From Clostridium tepidiprofundi DSM 19306 (GTDB taxonomy: Bacteria; Bacillota; Clostridia; Clostridiales; Clostridiaceae): a stretch of 64,000 nt of DNA. The notes under the pieces are model-generated. The model was not told where the DNA came from and did not search any database. It saw only the letters and a program-made list of their open reading frames with translations. The stretch's first letter is position 1. Every line of letters begins with the position of its first letter. The translations under genes were made by a program, and so were the position numbers. The stretch spans positions 34,057 through 98,056 of the forward strand of contig NZ_LTBA01000005.1 of assembly GCF_001594005.1 (NCBI RefSeq), read 5' to 3'. Below are positions 53,469 to 62,586 of this stretch, in pieces.

Positions 53469-54815
53469 ATGGGAAGAATTTTTGGAACAGATGGAGTTAG
53501 AGGAGTAGCTAACACTGAATTAACAGCTGATTTAGCTTATAAATTAGGACGAGCAGGAGCATATGTGCTTACAGAGGGAACTCACAAACCAACAATAATC
53601 GTAGGTAAAGATACTAGAATTTCAGGGGACATGTTAGAAGCAGCTTTATGTTCTGGGATATTATCGGTAGGTGCTGAAGTTATTAAAGTAGGGGTTGTAC
53701 CAACTCCAGCGGTAGCATATCTTATTAGAAAATACAATGCGGATGCAGGTGTTGTTATTTCTGCATCGCATAATCCAGTAGAATATAATGGTATAAAATT
53801 TTTCAATAGTAAAGGATATAAATTAAAAGATGAACTAGAGGATAAAATACAAAGTATAATAGAAAGTGATTTTGAAGGAGTGCCAACTCCTATTGGAGAA
53901 CAGCTTGGAAGAATGAATGTAAAACATGATGCTTATGAGGATTATATTGAACATGCAATCTCAACAGCTAAGGGTGATTTAAAGGGGTTAAAGATTGCAC
54001 TCGATTGTGCAAATGGAGCTTCATATGTGACTTCAGTAAAGGCATTTAGAAAATTAGGAGCAGAGGTTTTAGTAATAAACAATGATCCTGATGGAATAAA
54101 TATCAATAAAGAATGTGGTTCAACACATCCAGAAAGATTAATGGACTATGTGGTTGATAATAAGTGTGATTTAGGATTAGCATTTGATGGAGATGCGGAT
54201 AGATGTCTTGCAGTCGATGAAAAAGGTAATCTCATAAATGGCGATTTTATTATGGCTATATGTGGAAGATATTTAAAAGAAATTGACCAACTTGATAATG
54301 ATACTATTGTAGTTACAGTAATGAGTAATTTAGGACTAGATATTGCTTTAGAAAAGGAAAAAATCAAAACTATAAAAACAAAAGTTGGAGATAGATATGT
54401 ACTTGAAGAAATGCTGAAAGGAAATTACAAATTAGGAGGAGAACAATCAGGACATATAATATTTTTGGATTACAACACAACAGGAGATGGTCTTGTAACA
54501 GGAATTCAAATTGCATCTGTTGTAAAAAAATCAATGAAAAAGCTTTCAGAACTTGCAGCAATGATGACAGAGCTTCCACAAGTACTTGTTAATGCAAAAG
54601 TTCCTAACAATATGAAAAACATACATGAGATTGATAGCGAAATAAAAGAAGAAATTAAGAAAATAGAGTATAAGTTACATGGCTGTGGAAGGGTGCTTAT
54701 AAGACCTTCAGGAACTGAACCATTGGTAAGGGTTATGCTTGAAGGTGAAAATCAATCAGAGTTAGATGAAATGGCACACACACTTGCAAGGCTAATAGAA
54801 TCAAAAGCAAAATAG
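53469..54815 (+). CDS. glmM: Phosphoglucosamine mutase
   Basis: GlmM converts glucosamine-6-phosphate to glucosamine-1-phosphate for peptidoglycan. The 448-residue protein has the phosphoserine loop I-S-A-S-H-N-P near residue 100, the metal site D-G-D-A-D-R near 240 and the sugar loop G-G-E-Q-S-G-H near 325. In most Firmicutes it follows cdaA-cdaR, but here it is 18 kb away. It is still on the same strand and close to glmS, the preceding pathway step. AGAGAGG precedes the ATG. Confidence 0.96.
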   Translation: MGRIFGTDGVRGVANTELTADLAYKLGRAGAYVLTEGTHKPTIIVGKDTRISGDMLEAALCSGILSVGAEVIKVGVVPTPAVAYLIRKYNADAGVVISASHNPVEYNGIKFFNSKGYKLKDELEDKIQSIIESDFEGVPTPIGEQLGRMNVKHDAYEDYIEHAISTAKGDLKGLKIALDCANGASYVTSVKAFRKLGAEVLVINNDPDGININKECGSTHPERLMDYVVDNKCDLGLAFDGDADRCLAVDEKGNLINGDFIMAICGRYLKEIDQLDNDTIVVTVMSNLGLDIALEKEKIKTIKTKVGDRYVLEEMLKGNYKLGGEQSGHIIFLDYNTTGDGLVTGIQIASVVKKSMKKLSELAAMMTELPQVLVNAKVPNNMKNIHEIDSEIKEEIKKIEYKLHGCGRVLIRPSGTEPLVRVMLEGENQSELDEMAHTLARLIESKAK

Positions 54816-54869
54816 AATTTGCTTGAATATGATTTATAATATAAGATAGCTATAGAAGAGAGGAATGTT

Positions 54870-55445
54870 ATGATAGATATAAAAGATGAAATAAAAAAAT
54901 ATAAAAAAGTAAATTTATCTGAAGCTTATGGAAAATTTGAAGATGAAATTGCTATAGTCATGAATGGTTTTTCGAAAATGGTTGAACGATTTTCTAAAGA
55001 GCAGTATAAAACGTTTTGTAGCATAGAAGAAATAATTGATACATTAGAAGAAAAAGTAGAAAATAATAGTATAACAAAGGAATTGGTAGAAAATAAAAAG
55101 CATATGGAATCTGAAAATAGAAAGCTTATAAAAGGAATTATCAATATAAACGATTTATTTGAAAGTATATATTTTTTTGCAAGAAAAACCAATGATGAGA
55201 AATGGATAAAACAAATAGGGGTTTTATGGAATAAGATTTCTAAAATAAATCTAAAGCTTGGTTTGATTAGAATTGAAGATATAAATGTATCCTTTGATAA
55301 TGAGTTGCATAGGGTTATTCAAGCAAAAGAAGTGTCGAACGAGGAAGAAAATTCCATGATTGATATTGTTAAGTTTGGATATATTTATAATGGAGAGGTT
55401 ATTAGGAAAGCGGAAGTTATTGTAAATATAACGACTAGAAATTAA
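54870..55445 (+). CDS. GrpE-like protein
   Basis: 191 residues. The middle is a coiled coil (T-L-E-E-K-V-E-N-N and the following charged helix). The C-terminal 55 residues match the GrpE beta domain in pattern: F-D-N-E-L-H-R-V-I-Q, then I-V-K-F-G-Y-I-Y-N-G-E-V-I-R-K-A-E-V-I-V. The family releases ADP from Hsp70. An Hsp70 gene follows 67 bases later, so this should be its exchange factor. N-terminal similarity to GrpE is weak, so this is a divergent member. Confidence 0.7.
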   Translation: MIDIKDEIKKYKKVNLSEAYGKFEDEIAIVMNGFSKMVERFSKEQYKTFCSIEEIIDTLEEKVENNSITKELVENKKHMESENRKLIKGIININDLFESIYFFARKTNDEKWIKQIGVLWNKISKINLKLGLIRIEDINVSFDNELHRVIQAKEVSNEEENSMIDIVKFGYIYNGEVIRKAEVIVNITTRN

Positions 55446-55512
55446 GTTTTTAGTAAATCAGTATTTGGGTGATTTGAATTTATCATTAATAATTTTAAAA
55501 GGAGTATCGATT

Positions 55513-57225
55513 ATGAAAAAAATAATAGGAATAGATTTGGGTACATCTACATCAGAGATAGCTATTTTAAGAAATGGTAAGCCGGAAGTATTAAAGAATT
55601 CACAGGGTAAATATATTATACCATCTGTTGTAGGGATTAATGAAAACAATGAAATAATAGTTGGTGAAGATGCAAGTGAGCAATTTATTTTAAGACCTGA
55701 GTGTACGATTAAAGAAGTTAAAAGGTTGATGGGAAGTTCTAAAAAAATAACTTTGGGAAATAATACATATACTCCAGAGGAAATATCATCATTTATTTTA
55801 AAGTATTTAAAAGAAATGGCTCAAGAAGTTCTTAAGGAAGATATAAATAGTGTTGTGCTAACAGTACCAGCATACTTTACGGATGAACAGAGAAGAGCGA
55901 CTGTAAAGGCTGGTGAACTTGCAGGATTAAAAGTTGAAAGAATAATAAATGAACCTACAGCAGCAGCACTTTCCTATGGGATAGAGCATATGAAAAATGA
56001 AGAACATATTCTTGTATATGATCTTGGAGGAGGAACTTTAGATGTAACTGTACTTGAGATGTTTGATGGTATTCTTGAAGTAAAGGCAAGTAGTGGAAAT
56101 AATCATTTAGGTGGTAAGGATTTCGATGAGGCACTTATGAATGAAATATTTGATTCTTTTTATAAAGAATATAATATAGATTTAAGATGTGATTTAAGGG
56201 CAAAATCTAGAGTGAAAAAGGAAGCGGAAGAATGCAAAATAAGTTTGAGTAGTAATGATGAATATTTAATAGAACTTCCTTTTATAGCAGAAAAAAATAA
56301 TGAACCGGTTATGATTCAAAGAAAAATATCAAGGAAAGAATTTGAACGATTAATAAATCCACTTATTGAATCAACAATGAAACCTATAAATATAGCGTTG
56401 GAAGATGCTAAGCTTTCAGTAGAAGATATAGATGTTATACTTTTAGTAGGAGGTTCTACCAGAATACCACTTGTTAAAGAATTTATAAAAAATATATTCA
56501 ATATAGAACCTAAATGTATGGTAGATCCGGATTTAGCTGTTGTTAAAGGAGCAGCAATTCAAGCAGCAATTTTAAATAATGAATTATCAAAAGAAAGTGA
56601 TATACTTATAACAGATGTATGTCCGTATACTTTAGGAATTGAAACATTGGAATTTATGGGTGGAATGCCTATGCCGGATTGTTATAGTGTTATAATTCCG
56701 AGAAATACTACAATACCTACAGCAAAAGAAGAAATTTATAGTACAGTTATAGATAATCAAGAGATAGTTGAAATAAAGATATATCAGGGAGATAATAAAA
56801 GAGCATCTAATAACAATCTTTTAGGTGAATTTAAATTAACAGGTTTACCAAAGGCACCTGCAGGACAAGAAAAGATAAGAGTAAAGTTTGTTTATGATGT
56901 TAATGGTATATTAAAAGTAGATGCTGAAATAGTTTCTAAAGGTGAAAAAGCAGGCATAATTATAGAAACTACAGGAGTGTCTATGAATGAAGAGGTAGAT
57001 TTAAGCAAATGGATAGAAGCTCCTAAAATAAAAAGATATAAGAAGATAATAGAAACTGCAGAAGGATTTCTTTCTAGAGTTGATGAGTATGAATATAGTA
57101 GTTTAGAGAATTCTATTAATAAGCTAAAAAAAGCTCTTATAAAGGAAGAAGATGACGAAGTATTGAAGAATATAAAATCGGAGCTAGCAGATTTACTTTT
57201 TGATTTAGAGGGAAAATATGAATAA
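55513..57225 (+). CDS. HscC-like Hsp70 chaperone
   Basis: 570 residues, shorter than DnaK (about 610). The ATPase domain starts I-G-I-D-L-G-T-S-T-S-E-I-A and has D-L-G-G-G-T-L-D-V-T and L-V-G-G-S-T-R-I-P. The substrate domain begins D-V-C-P-Y-T-L-G-I-E, as in HscC-type proteins, and the helical lid is short with an acidic end and no DnaK-type tail. ATG 55513 follows AAAGGAG; an in-frame start at 55465 lacks a site. It overlaps the TPR gene by 8 bases. Confidence 0.85.
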   Translation: MKKIIGIDLGTSTSEIAILRNGKPEVLKNSQGKYIIPSVVGINENNEIIVGEDASEQFILRPECTIKEVKRLMGSSKKITLGNNTYTPEEISSFILKYLKEMAQEVLKEDINSVVLTVPAYFTDEQRRATVKAGELAGLKVERIINEPTAAALSYGIEHMKNEEHILVYDLGGGTLDVTVLEMFDGILEVKASSGNNHLGGKDFDEALMNEIFDSFYKEYNIDLRCDLRAKSRVKKEAEECKISLSSNDEYLIELPFIAEKNNEPVMIQRKISRKEFERLINPLIESTMKPINIALEDAKLSVEDIDVILLVGGSTRIPLVKEFIKNIFNIEPKCMVDPDLAVVKGAAIQAAILNNELSKESDILITDVCPYTLGIETLEFMGGMPMPDCYSVIIPRNTTIPTAKEEIYSTVIDNQEIVEIKIYQGDNKRASNNNLLGEFKLTGLPKAPAGQEKIRVKFVYDVNGILKVDAEIVSKGEKAGIIIETTGVSMNEEVDLSKWIEAPKIKRYKKIIETAEGFLSRVDEYEYSSLENSINKLKKALIKEEDDEVLKNIKSELADLLFDLEGKYE

Positions 57226-57805
57226 TAAAGAATTGGGAAATTTTTACTGCAATAAGGGGCTTGAATTATTAAATGAAAATAGTATATCGATGGCAGTCAA
57301 TGTATTGAGAAAATCTGTGGCTATTGACGAATATAGTTCAGATAACTTAAATCTACTTGGATTGTGTTATTATACTTTAATTGAATTTGAAAAAGCTAAG
57401 TATTACTGGGAAAAAAGCATTAAAATTAATAATTCGGATAAAAATAGAGCGTTTGAGTATTTAGCTAATATGAAAAGTAAAGATTTTTTAATTATGTGTG
57501 AAGAATATAATGCTGCTTTGGAGTTATGCTATGATGGAAAGTATAAAAAGGCTCTACGTAAATTGAATAGTTTACCATACAAAAATTTTGTGAATTTATA
57601 TAATGTAATAGGGTTGTGTAATTATGCAATAGGTAATAAAAAAGGAGCTATAAATGCTTGGAAAAAGGCTATTGCTCTTGATAAGGATAATGAATATGCA
57701 AATACTTATTTGATGAAAATGACTGATTGTATTTGTCGAAGATTTAGTATAATAAATAGTATTAAGGGATTGTTTAAAAATATAATATGTGGAAAAATAA
57801 TTTGA
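57218..57805 (+). CDS. TPR protein of the Hsp70 module
   Basis: 195 residues forming two TPR blocks (about 1-80 and 90-170), for example L-N-L-L-G-L-C-Y-Y-T-L-I-E-F-E-K-A and N-V-I-G-L-C-N-Y-A-I-G-N-K-K-G-A. No signal peptide. It overlaps the Hsp70 gene and so is translated with it. It may be a co-chaperone that binds Hsp70 or clients. Its layout resembles the first half of the TPR membrane protein at 29669-31114. Confidence 0.75.
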   Translation: MNNKELGNFYCNKGLELLNENSISMAVNVLRKSVAIDEYSSDNLNLLGLCYYTLIEFEKAKYYWEKSIKINNSDKNRAFEYLANMKSKDFLIMCEEYNAALELCYDGKYKKALRKLNSLPYKNFVNLYNVIGLCNYAIGNKKGAINAWKKAIALDKDNEYANTYLMKMTDCICRRFSIINSIKGLFKNIICGKII

Positions 57806-57988
57806 TAAGAATATACTATTTAAAGAGGTGATTTTGAAGTAATAGTGACGAATGAGTTATATAAAGGTATATAAAAAACTTACGTTAAGAAAAAAATAAA
57901 AGGGAAGGAGAAACTTCTGTTAAATGAAATATGCCAAAACAAATAGTCAATGTGGTGTCTATATTTTGAGTAGCAGAGGTGTGAATTT

Positions 57989-59392
57989 ATGAAAGATTAT
58001 TATGAAATATTAGGAATAAATAAAGAAGCTTCTAAAAGTGAAATTAAAAAAGCTTATTTTAAAATGATCAGAAAATTTCCACCGGACATATATGAAGAAG
58101 AATTTATTGAAATAAGAGAAGCATATGAGACTTTGAGTAATGAAAAGACTAAAGAAGAATATGATTTACTTATTAGAGTTTCGGGAGTTGTAAGAGAAAA
58201 ATTTGAGTTAGCTAAAGAACTAATGAGTGAAGGGGATATAATAGGAGCAATTGATTTACTTGAAGATATAGAAAAAGAATACCCGAATATTCTTGTGCAC
58301 AAGTTACTTTTAGGTGAAGCGTATATGCTGAATGGTAATACAGGAAAGGCTATAAAATTATATAAGCGATTGGTTAAAAAAGAACCTAAAAATGCTGCTT
58401 TTAGAGGACATTTAGCTAATGCATATTTAGAGAGAGGTTTTAACAGAAAGGCAGTAAAGGAGTATGAGAAGGCAATTGAAATCGATGAAGATAACATATC
58501 GTTTTGGCTTGGACTTGCGAGTGCATATATTGTTTCAAAGAGGTTATGTAAAGCAGAGGATGTTCTTAATAGAGCTATAGATTTAGGCAAAAAAAATGGA
58601 TGGGATCTAAGTGTATTCTATTATAATTTAATATTAAAAGAATTTGTTATGGATAATGAAGAAAAATTAATAGAATATCTTGATAAGCTAATAGAATTAT
58701 TCGGTGAAAGTGAAGGAACAAAAGATGATGTTGCGTGGCAATTAGTAGGAATAGGGCAGTATATGGCTTTAGCAGGGCATGTAGATTATGCGGAATTAAT
58801 AATTGATAAGGCATATAAATTAAGTCAAAATGATAAAAACATTAAAAAGATAAAAAAAGAACTTTCAGTTTATAACAATTTAAGCGATGAATATGAAATA
58901 ATGATAGAGGATGATGAAATTCCTGATGAAATTAAAGGAATTATTTCCAGTAAGATTCTTCCCATGCCTGTTTTGGAAAAACTAGGATATGACGAGATGG
59001 TTATATTGGCACACAAAGCGAATATGTGTGGAAATTTTGAAGTTATGAAAAATTCTATTAAAAAATTGAAGATTAAATATCCAAAGTTATATAAGGTTGA
59101 GGAAAAATTTTTTAGGGATATTTTTAATAAGAAATCAAGAGAAAAAATTATGTTCCAGATGATAAATGAAATTAGTAAAATGCCAGATTTTGATAATGTA
59201 TTTGACAGAGGCTATGAAGAATTTGGAATATTTGATGAGACATTTGATGAGGGGTATTACAATGAAGGTTTTGATGAACAATATTATGAATTACAAAAAC
59301 CTTTTATAAGGGAAGAACCAAAAATAGGGAGAAATGATCCTTGTCCATGCGGGAGTGGAAAAAAATACAAAAAGTGTTGTGGAAAAATATAG
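57989..59392 (+). CDS. J-domain, TPR and SEC-C protein with PPD in place of HPD
   Basis: 467 residues. Residues 1-65 form a J domain (D-Y-Y-E-I-L-G-I-N, then I-R-E-A-Y-E-T-L-S), but the usual H-P-D is P-P-D at 31-33 (codons CCA CCG GAC). TPR repeats fill about 75-260 ([15 protein letters not shown]). The C-terminus (about 448-465) is a SEC-C zinc motif, [17 protein letters not shown]. It probably works with the HscC-like Hsp70 upstream. AGAGGTGTG precedes the ATG. Confidence 0.85.
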   Translation: MKDYYEILGINKEASKSEIKKAYFKMIRKFPPDIYEEEFIEIREAYETLSNEKTKEEYDLLIRVSGVVREKFELAKELMSEGDIIGAIDLLEDIEKEYPNILVHKLLLGEAYMLNGNTGKAIKLYKRLVKKEPKNAAFRGHLANAYLERGFNRKAVKEYEKAIEIDEDNISFWLGLASAYIVSKRLCKAEDVLNRAIDLGKKNGWDLSVFYYNLILKEFVMDNEEKLIEYLDKLIELFGESEGTKDDVAWQLVGIGQYMALAGHVDYAELIIDKAYKLSQNDKNIKKIKKELSVYNNLSDEYEIMIEDDEIPDEIKGIISSKILPMPVLEKLGYDEMVILAHKANMCGNFEVMKNSIKKLKIKYPKLYKVEEKFFRDIFNKKSREKIMFQMINEISKMPDFDNVFDRGYEEFGIFDETFDEGYYNEGFDEQYYELQKPFIREEPKIGRNDPCPCGSGKKYKKCCGKI

Positions 59393-59415
59393 TATAGTAA
59401 TTTAATGAGCTATGT

Positions 59416-59457
59416 TTACACCTCTGTATTTATGCCATAATAATTTTAGAGGTGTAA
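59416..59457 (+). promoter_or_regulatory. Inverted repeat after the J-protein gene
   Basis: TTACACCTCT and AGAGGTGTAA are perfect 10-bp arms around a 22-nt loop. No T run follows. It may stabilise the mRNA end of the chaperone operon. Confidence 0.4.
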
Positions 59458-59535
59458 GCATGAAATCAAAAGAATTATTACAAATATCAATACATACTCT
59501 ATATTAAATATGTGAAAAAAGGTATAATTAAAACT

Positions 59536-59661
59536 ATGATATTATCGAATGAAAAGTATGATTATGACAAAGATTTTGTTTATAATTTGTTCAATAAAGG
59601 TGTAGATAGAAAAACATGTATTTACGTTAGAGTATTTATACTTAAAAGGAAAAAGAATTAA
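59536..59661 (+). CDS. Possible 41-codon open frame
   Basis: A 41-residue frame starts at the ATG at 59536 and ends just before repeat H copy 3. It has no ribosome site and no recognisable motif, and may be a gene remnant or chance. Confidence 0.15.
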   Translation: MILSNEKYDYDKDFVYNLFNKGVDRKTCIYVRVFILKRKKN

Positions 59662-59669
59662 AAGATCAA

Positions 59670-59780
59670 GTGAACTCGTTTTGCTAAAGCAAAACCTCGG
59701 GACTTCAGGTGGAGATTCTACTCCACCTGAAGCAAAATCTTCAATCTCCCACTTATAGAAGTGGGAGTCTTGTAAAATCG
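59670..59780 (-). repeat. IS605-end-like repeat family H, full copy 3
   Basis: 111 bp, the same length as copy 2 but on the minus strand and better preserved. Its hairpins are CTCCCACTTCTATAAGTGGGAG, CTTCAGGTGGAG with CTCCACCTGAAG, and TTTTGCTTTAGCAAAA. It ends in GAGTTCAC and is preceded (minus strand) by TTTAT. Confidence 0.75.
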
Positions 59781-59933
59781 ATAAATAGGCTAAAGCAATT
59801 TTGATTTTTAAATAGTTATTACATTATTATAATAGATACCTAATGTAATGGAAGCTTGTGCTGATGGAATACGAAAGGAGGAAAATTTTAAAAATACTGA
59901 CTTAAAATTTTATAACTATAAATTAAAATATAA

Positions 59934-60112
59934 GCGCCAGGAGTTAGGTGAGGTTAAAATCTTACTTAGAGTATTTTCAAAAAAGCTAGCATTTTTGACC
60001 TGCTAATTTTTTAAATGCCTACTTAACTTGACGAGGATAGGGAATATCGAAATTTTCGGCGGATGCCCTACGGTATAGCACTACCGTTAAAGATCAATCA
60101 AAACCAAAGAGC
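59934..60112 (+). ncRNA. glmS ribozyme
   Basis: The self-cleaving riboswitch that senses glucosamine-6-phosphate and lowers glmS expression. The cleavage site is between A59933 and G59934 (A-GCGCC). The conserved core follows: TTGACGAGG at 60028-60036, then TCG and TTTTCGGCGGATGCCC to about 60068, the ACGGT/ACCGT stem, and AAACCAAAG at 60101-60109. P1 is formed by GAGTTAGGT... with ...CCTACTTAACTT. Its loop is enlarged by a copy of repeat family R. It ends about 98 bases before glmS. Confidence 0.93.
59971..60020 (-). repeat. Repeat family R, copy 3 inside the ribozyme P1 loop
   Basis: On the minus strand it begins AGGCATTTAAAAAA and contains GCAGGTCAAAAATGCTAGC (16 of 19 bases as in copy 1), ending TTTTTTGAAAATAC. 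It fills the loop of ribozyme stem P1, outside the catalytic core. Confidence 0.55.
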
Positions 60113-60209
60113 GATTTTTGGGACAAAATTGATCGGGTGCTAATATGCTATTAGGTACAGGTTTCCTTTTGAAATTATATGATATTAATAATTGAAAGGA
60201 AGATAGAAT

Positions 60210-62036
60210 ATGTGTGGAATAGTTGGATATTTTGGAAATAGGAGAGCTGACTCTATTTTATTACAAGGATTAGAAAAATTAGAATATAGAGGATATGATT
60301 CAGCTGGTGTTTCAATATTGGATAATGATAGTTTGAAAATTGTAAAATGCAAAGGTAGAATTAAAAATTTGAGAGATAAATTAAGTAAAAATCCCTTAAA
60401 TGGTACTATTGGAATAGGGCATACTAGGTGGGCTACTCATGGAGAACCTTCAGATTTGAATGCTCATCCGCATACAAATGAAAAAGCCACAATAAGTGTT
60501 GTTCATAATGGAATTATTGAAAATTATATTCATTTAAAAGAGTGGTTATGTTCTCATGGATATAACTTTTCAACTGATACTGATACTGAAGTTATACCTA
60601 ATCTTATTGATTATTACTATAATGGAAGTATTATTGAAGCGGTTATTAAGGCAACTCAAAAAATGGAAGGTAGTTATGCTATAGGTGTTATATCTTCATA
60701 TGAACCAGATAAAATTGTAGCTGTTAGAAAAGACAGTCCACTTATAATTGGAGCTGGAAAAGAAGAGGCTTTCATTGCTTCAGATGTTACTGCTGTACTC
60801 AATTATACAAGGGATGTATACTATTTAGATGATAAAGAATTTGCCATAATAACTAAAGAAGGTGTAGAAATATTATCAGAAGAAGGAGAAACAATAGAAA
60901 AAGAATTGAGTCATGTTACTTGGAATGCTGAAGCTGCTGAAAAAGGCGGATACAAGCATTTTATGTTGAAGGAAATTCATGAACAACCTAAGGTGATTAG
61001 AGATACAATGACTTCAAGAATTGTTTTAGGAGAAGATATTAATCTTGATGGAATAACAATTTCAAATGATGAAATAAACAATATTAATAAAATATATATC
61101 GTTGCATGTGGTACAGCATATCATGCAGGAATTGTAGGTAAATATGTTATAGAAAAATTGGCTAAGATTCCTGTTGAGGTAGATGTAGCATCAGAATTTA
61201 GATATAGAGAACCAATGATTAATGAAAATACATTGATGATTGTAATAAGTCAATCAGGTGAAACAGCAGATACATTAGCAGCACTTAGATTGGCTAAAAA
61301 GAATGGAGCTAGAGTAATTGCTATAACAAATGTTATGGGAAGTACTATATCTAGGGAAGCTAATGATGTATTCTACACATGGGCAGGTCCAGAGATTGCT
61401 GTTGCTTCAACAAAAGCATATGTTACTCAATTGATAGCAATAGATACAATAGCTTTATATTTAGCAAAGCTTAAAAATTCTTTATCAGATGCTGAAATAG
61501 AAGAAATTAAAGAAGAAATGCTTAAACTTCCTGAAAAAGCGGAAAAAATATTAGAAAGTAAAGAAGTTATACAAAAATTTGCTGCAGAAAATTATATGCA
61601 TAAAGATATGTTCTTCCTTGGAAGAGGGCTTGACTATGCAGTGGCAATGGAAGGTTCATTAAAACTTAAAGAAATATCATATATACATTCAGAAGCGTAT
61701 CCAGGAGGAGAATTAAAACATGGTCCTATTGCTTTAATTGAGGATGGAACTGTTGTAATAGTACTTGCTACTCAAGAAAAAGTATTTGATAAAATGGTAA
61801 GCAACATCAAAGAAGTAGTAACTAGAGGAGGAAAGATATTAGCATTTGCTCCAGAAGGGCATACAGAAATAGAAAAGAGTGTTCATTCAGCGTTATATAT
61901 TCCTGAGACTCTTCCAATATTATATCCTGTAATTTCTGTAATACCTTTACAACTTCTATCTTATTATATGGCAACAGCAAAAGGATGCGATGTTGATAAA
62001 CCAAGAAATCTAGCAAAATCAGTAACTGTTGAGTAA
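60210..62036 (+). CDS. glmS: Glutamine-fructose-6-phosphate aminotransferase
   Basis: GlmS makes glucosamine-6-phosphate, the first amino sugar for the cell wall. The 608 residues begin M-C-G-I-V-G-Y with the catalytic cysteine. The glutaminase domain has H-T-R-W-A-T-H-G and H-N-G-I-I-E-N. Two SIS sugar domains follow, with I-S-Q-S-G-E-T-A-D-T and E-L-K-H-G-P, ending K-S-V-T-V-E. It is controlled by the ribozyme upstream. Its 3' end is the recognition site used by Tn7-type elements, and one lies directly after. Confidence 0.98.
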   Translation: MCGIVGYFGNRRADSILLQGLEKLEYRGYDSAGVSILDNDSLKIVKCKGRIKNLRDKLSKNPLNGTIGIGHTRWATHGEPSDLNAHPHTNEKATISVVHNGIIENYIHLKEWLCSHGYNFSTDTDTEVIPNLIDYYYNGSIIEAVIKATQKMEGSYAIGVISSYEPDKIVAVRKDSPLIIGAGKEEAFIASDVTAVLNYTRDVYYLDDKEFAIITKEGVEILSEEGETIEKELSHVTWNAEAAEKGGYKHFMLKEIHEQPKVIRDTMTSRIVLGEDINLDGITISNDEINNINKIYIVACGTAYHAGIVGKYVIEKLAKIPVEVDVASEFRYREPMINENTLMIVISQSGETADTLAALRLAKKNGARVIAITNVMGSTISREANDVFYTWAGPEIAVASTKAYVTQLIAIDTIALYLAKLKNSLSDAEIEEIKEEMLKLPEKAEKILESKEVIQKFAAENYMHKDMFFLGRGLDYAVAMEGSLKLKEISYIHSEAYPGGELKHGPIALIEDGTVVIVLATQEKVFDKMVSNIKEVVTRGGKILAFAPEGHTEIEKSVHSALYIPETLPILYPVISVIPLQLLSYYMATAKGCDVDKPRNLAKSVTVE

Positions 62037-62050
62037 AGGGACGGTTAATT

Positions 62051-62129
62051 AGGAAAATAAGTTGAGCTAATAAAATAAACTCGTACTAAAAATAATAAAG
62101 TCATACTAAGGAAAATAAAGTTGTAATAA
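62051..62129 (+). repeat. Tn7-type right end: four tandem 20-bp iterons
   Basis: Four units begin at 62051, 62071, 62091 and 62111, exactly 20 bp apart. Unit 2 is TAAAATAAACTCGTACTAA, unit 3 AATAATAAAGTCATACTAA and unit 4 GAAAATAAAGTTGTAATAA. Unit 1 is one base shorter. They resemble the TnsB-binding sites of Tn7 (ACAATAAAGTC-type). Four overlapping sites is the number found in the Tn7 right end, which faces glmS. Confidence 0.75.
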
Positions 62130-62178
62130 AAGTCATGTGATTTTGGGCTGAGAATGCATTGAATTACATGGCTTTTTT
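62129..62178 (+). terminator. Terminator of glmS inside the mini element
   Basis: AAAGTCATGT (62129-62138) and ACATGGCTTT (62166-62175) pair with one G-T pair around a long loop, and Ts follow. The native glmS terminator was apparently displaced, and this one is supplied by the inserted element. Confidence 0.7.
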
Positions 62179-62399
62179 GTATTAAAAGGAATTCTTGCGA
62201 TATAGGGAAAAACCAAAAAGTAGAAAAGAAAAATAGAAAATAATATAGAAAAACAAATAGATAAAACCTTATGCAAGCCTTGAATTTAAAGGTGTATAGT
62301 CACTTTAAATAAATAAATTCAAAAATAGATTGATTACATGGAACAGTCGAAAATGGACTTCGCTCTTGCCCCTTATTTCCCATAACCCATGCCCCTTTT

Positions 62400-62586
62400 T
62401 AGTTCGACTTTATTATCTTTTTTGATTTCCAATTTTACCAATTCTTGTATTATAAACATTGAAACTTACCCCTATTTTCATTACGACTTTATTATCTTGA
62501 TAAAATATGGAAAATAGGATTGAGGTTAGATGGATTAAGGGGTTAAGGGGGATTTGGGAGTAGTACGAGTTTATTTTACGGATACA
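62400..62586 (-). repeat. Tn7-type left end: three iterons at 80-bp spacing
   Basis: On the minus strand the sites are AAGATAATAAAGTCGAACTA (62400-62419), AAGATAATAAAGTCGTAA (62481-62498) and TAAAATAAACTCGTACTA (62561-62578). Starts are 80 bp apart. The outermost site is identical over 18 bases to right-end unit 2 (62071-62088). Three spaced sites is the layout of the Tn7 left end. Confidence 0.75.

Larger units (their letters stand above)
62063..62586. mobile_element. Gene-less mini Tn7-like element beside glmS
   Basis: Four tandem TnsB-type sites at the glmS side and three inverted sites at 62400, 62480 and 62560 delimit about 520-540 bp with no gene inside. The outer end on the right reads, on the minus strand, TGTATCCG followed by the first site, as Tn7 ends do (TGT plus five bases, then a site). 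The left boundary is unsure: TGAGCTAA at 62063 fits the terminal 8-mer and the usual distance from the glmS stop (26 bases), but unit 1 lies outside it. No clear 5-bp duplication remains. Confidence 0.65.
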
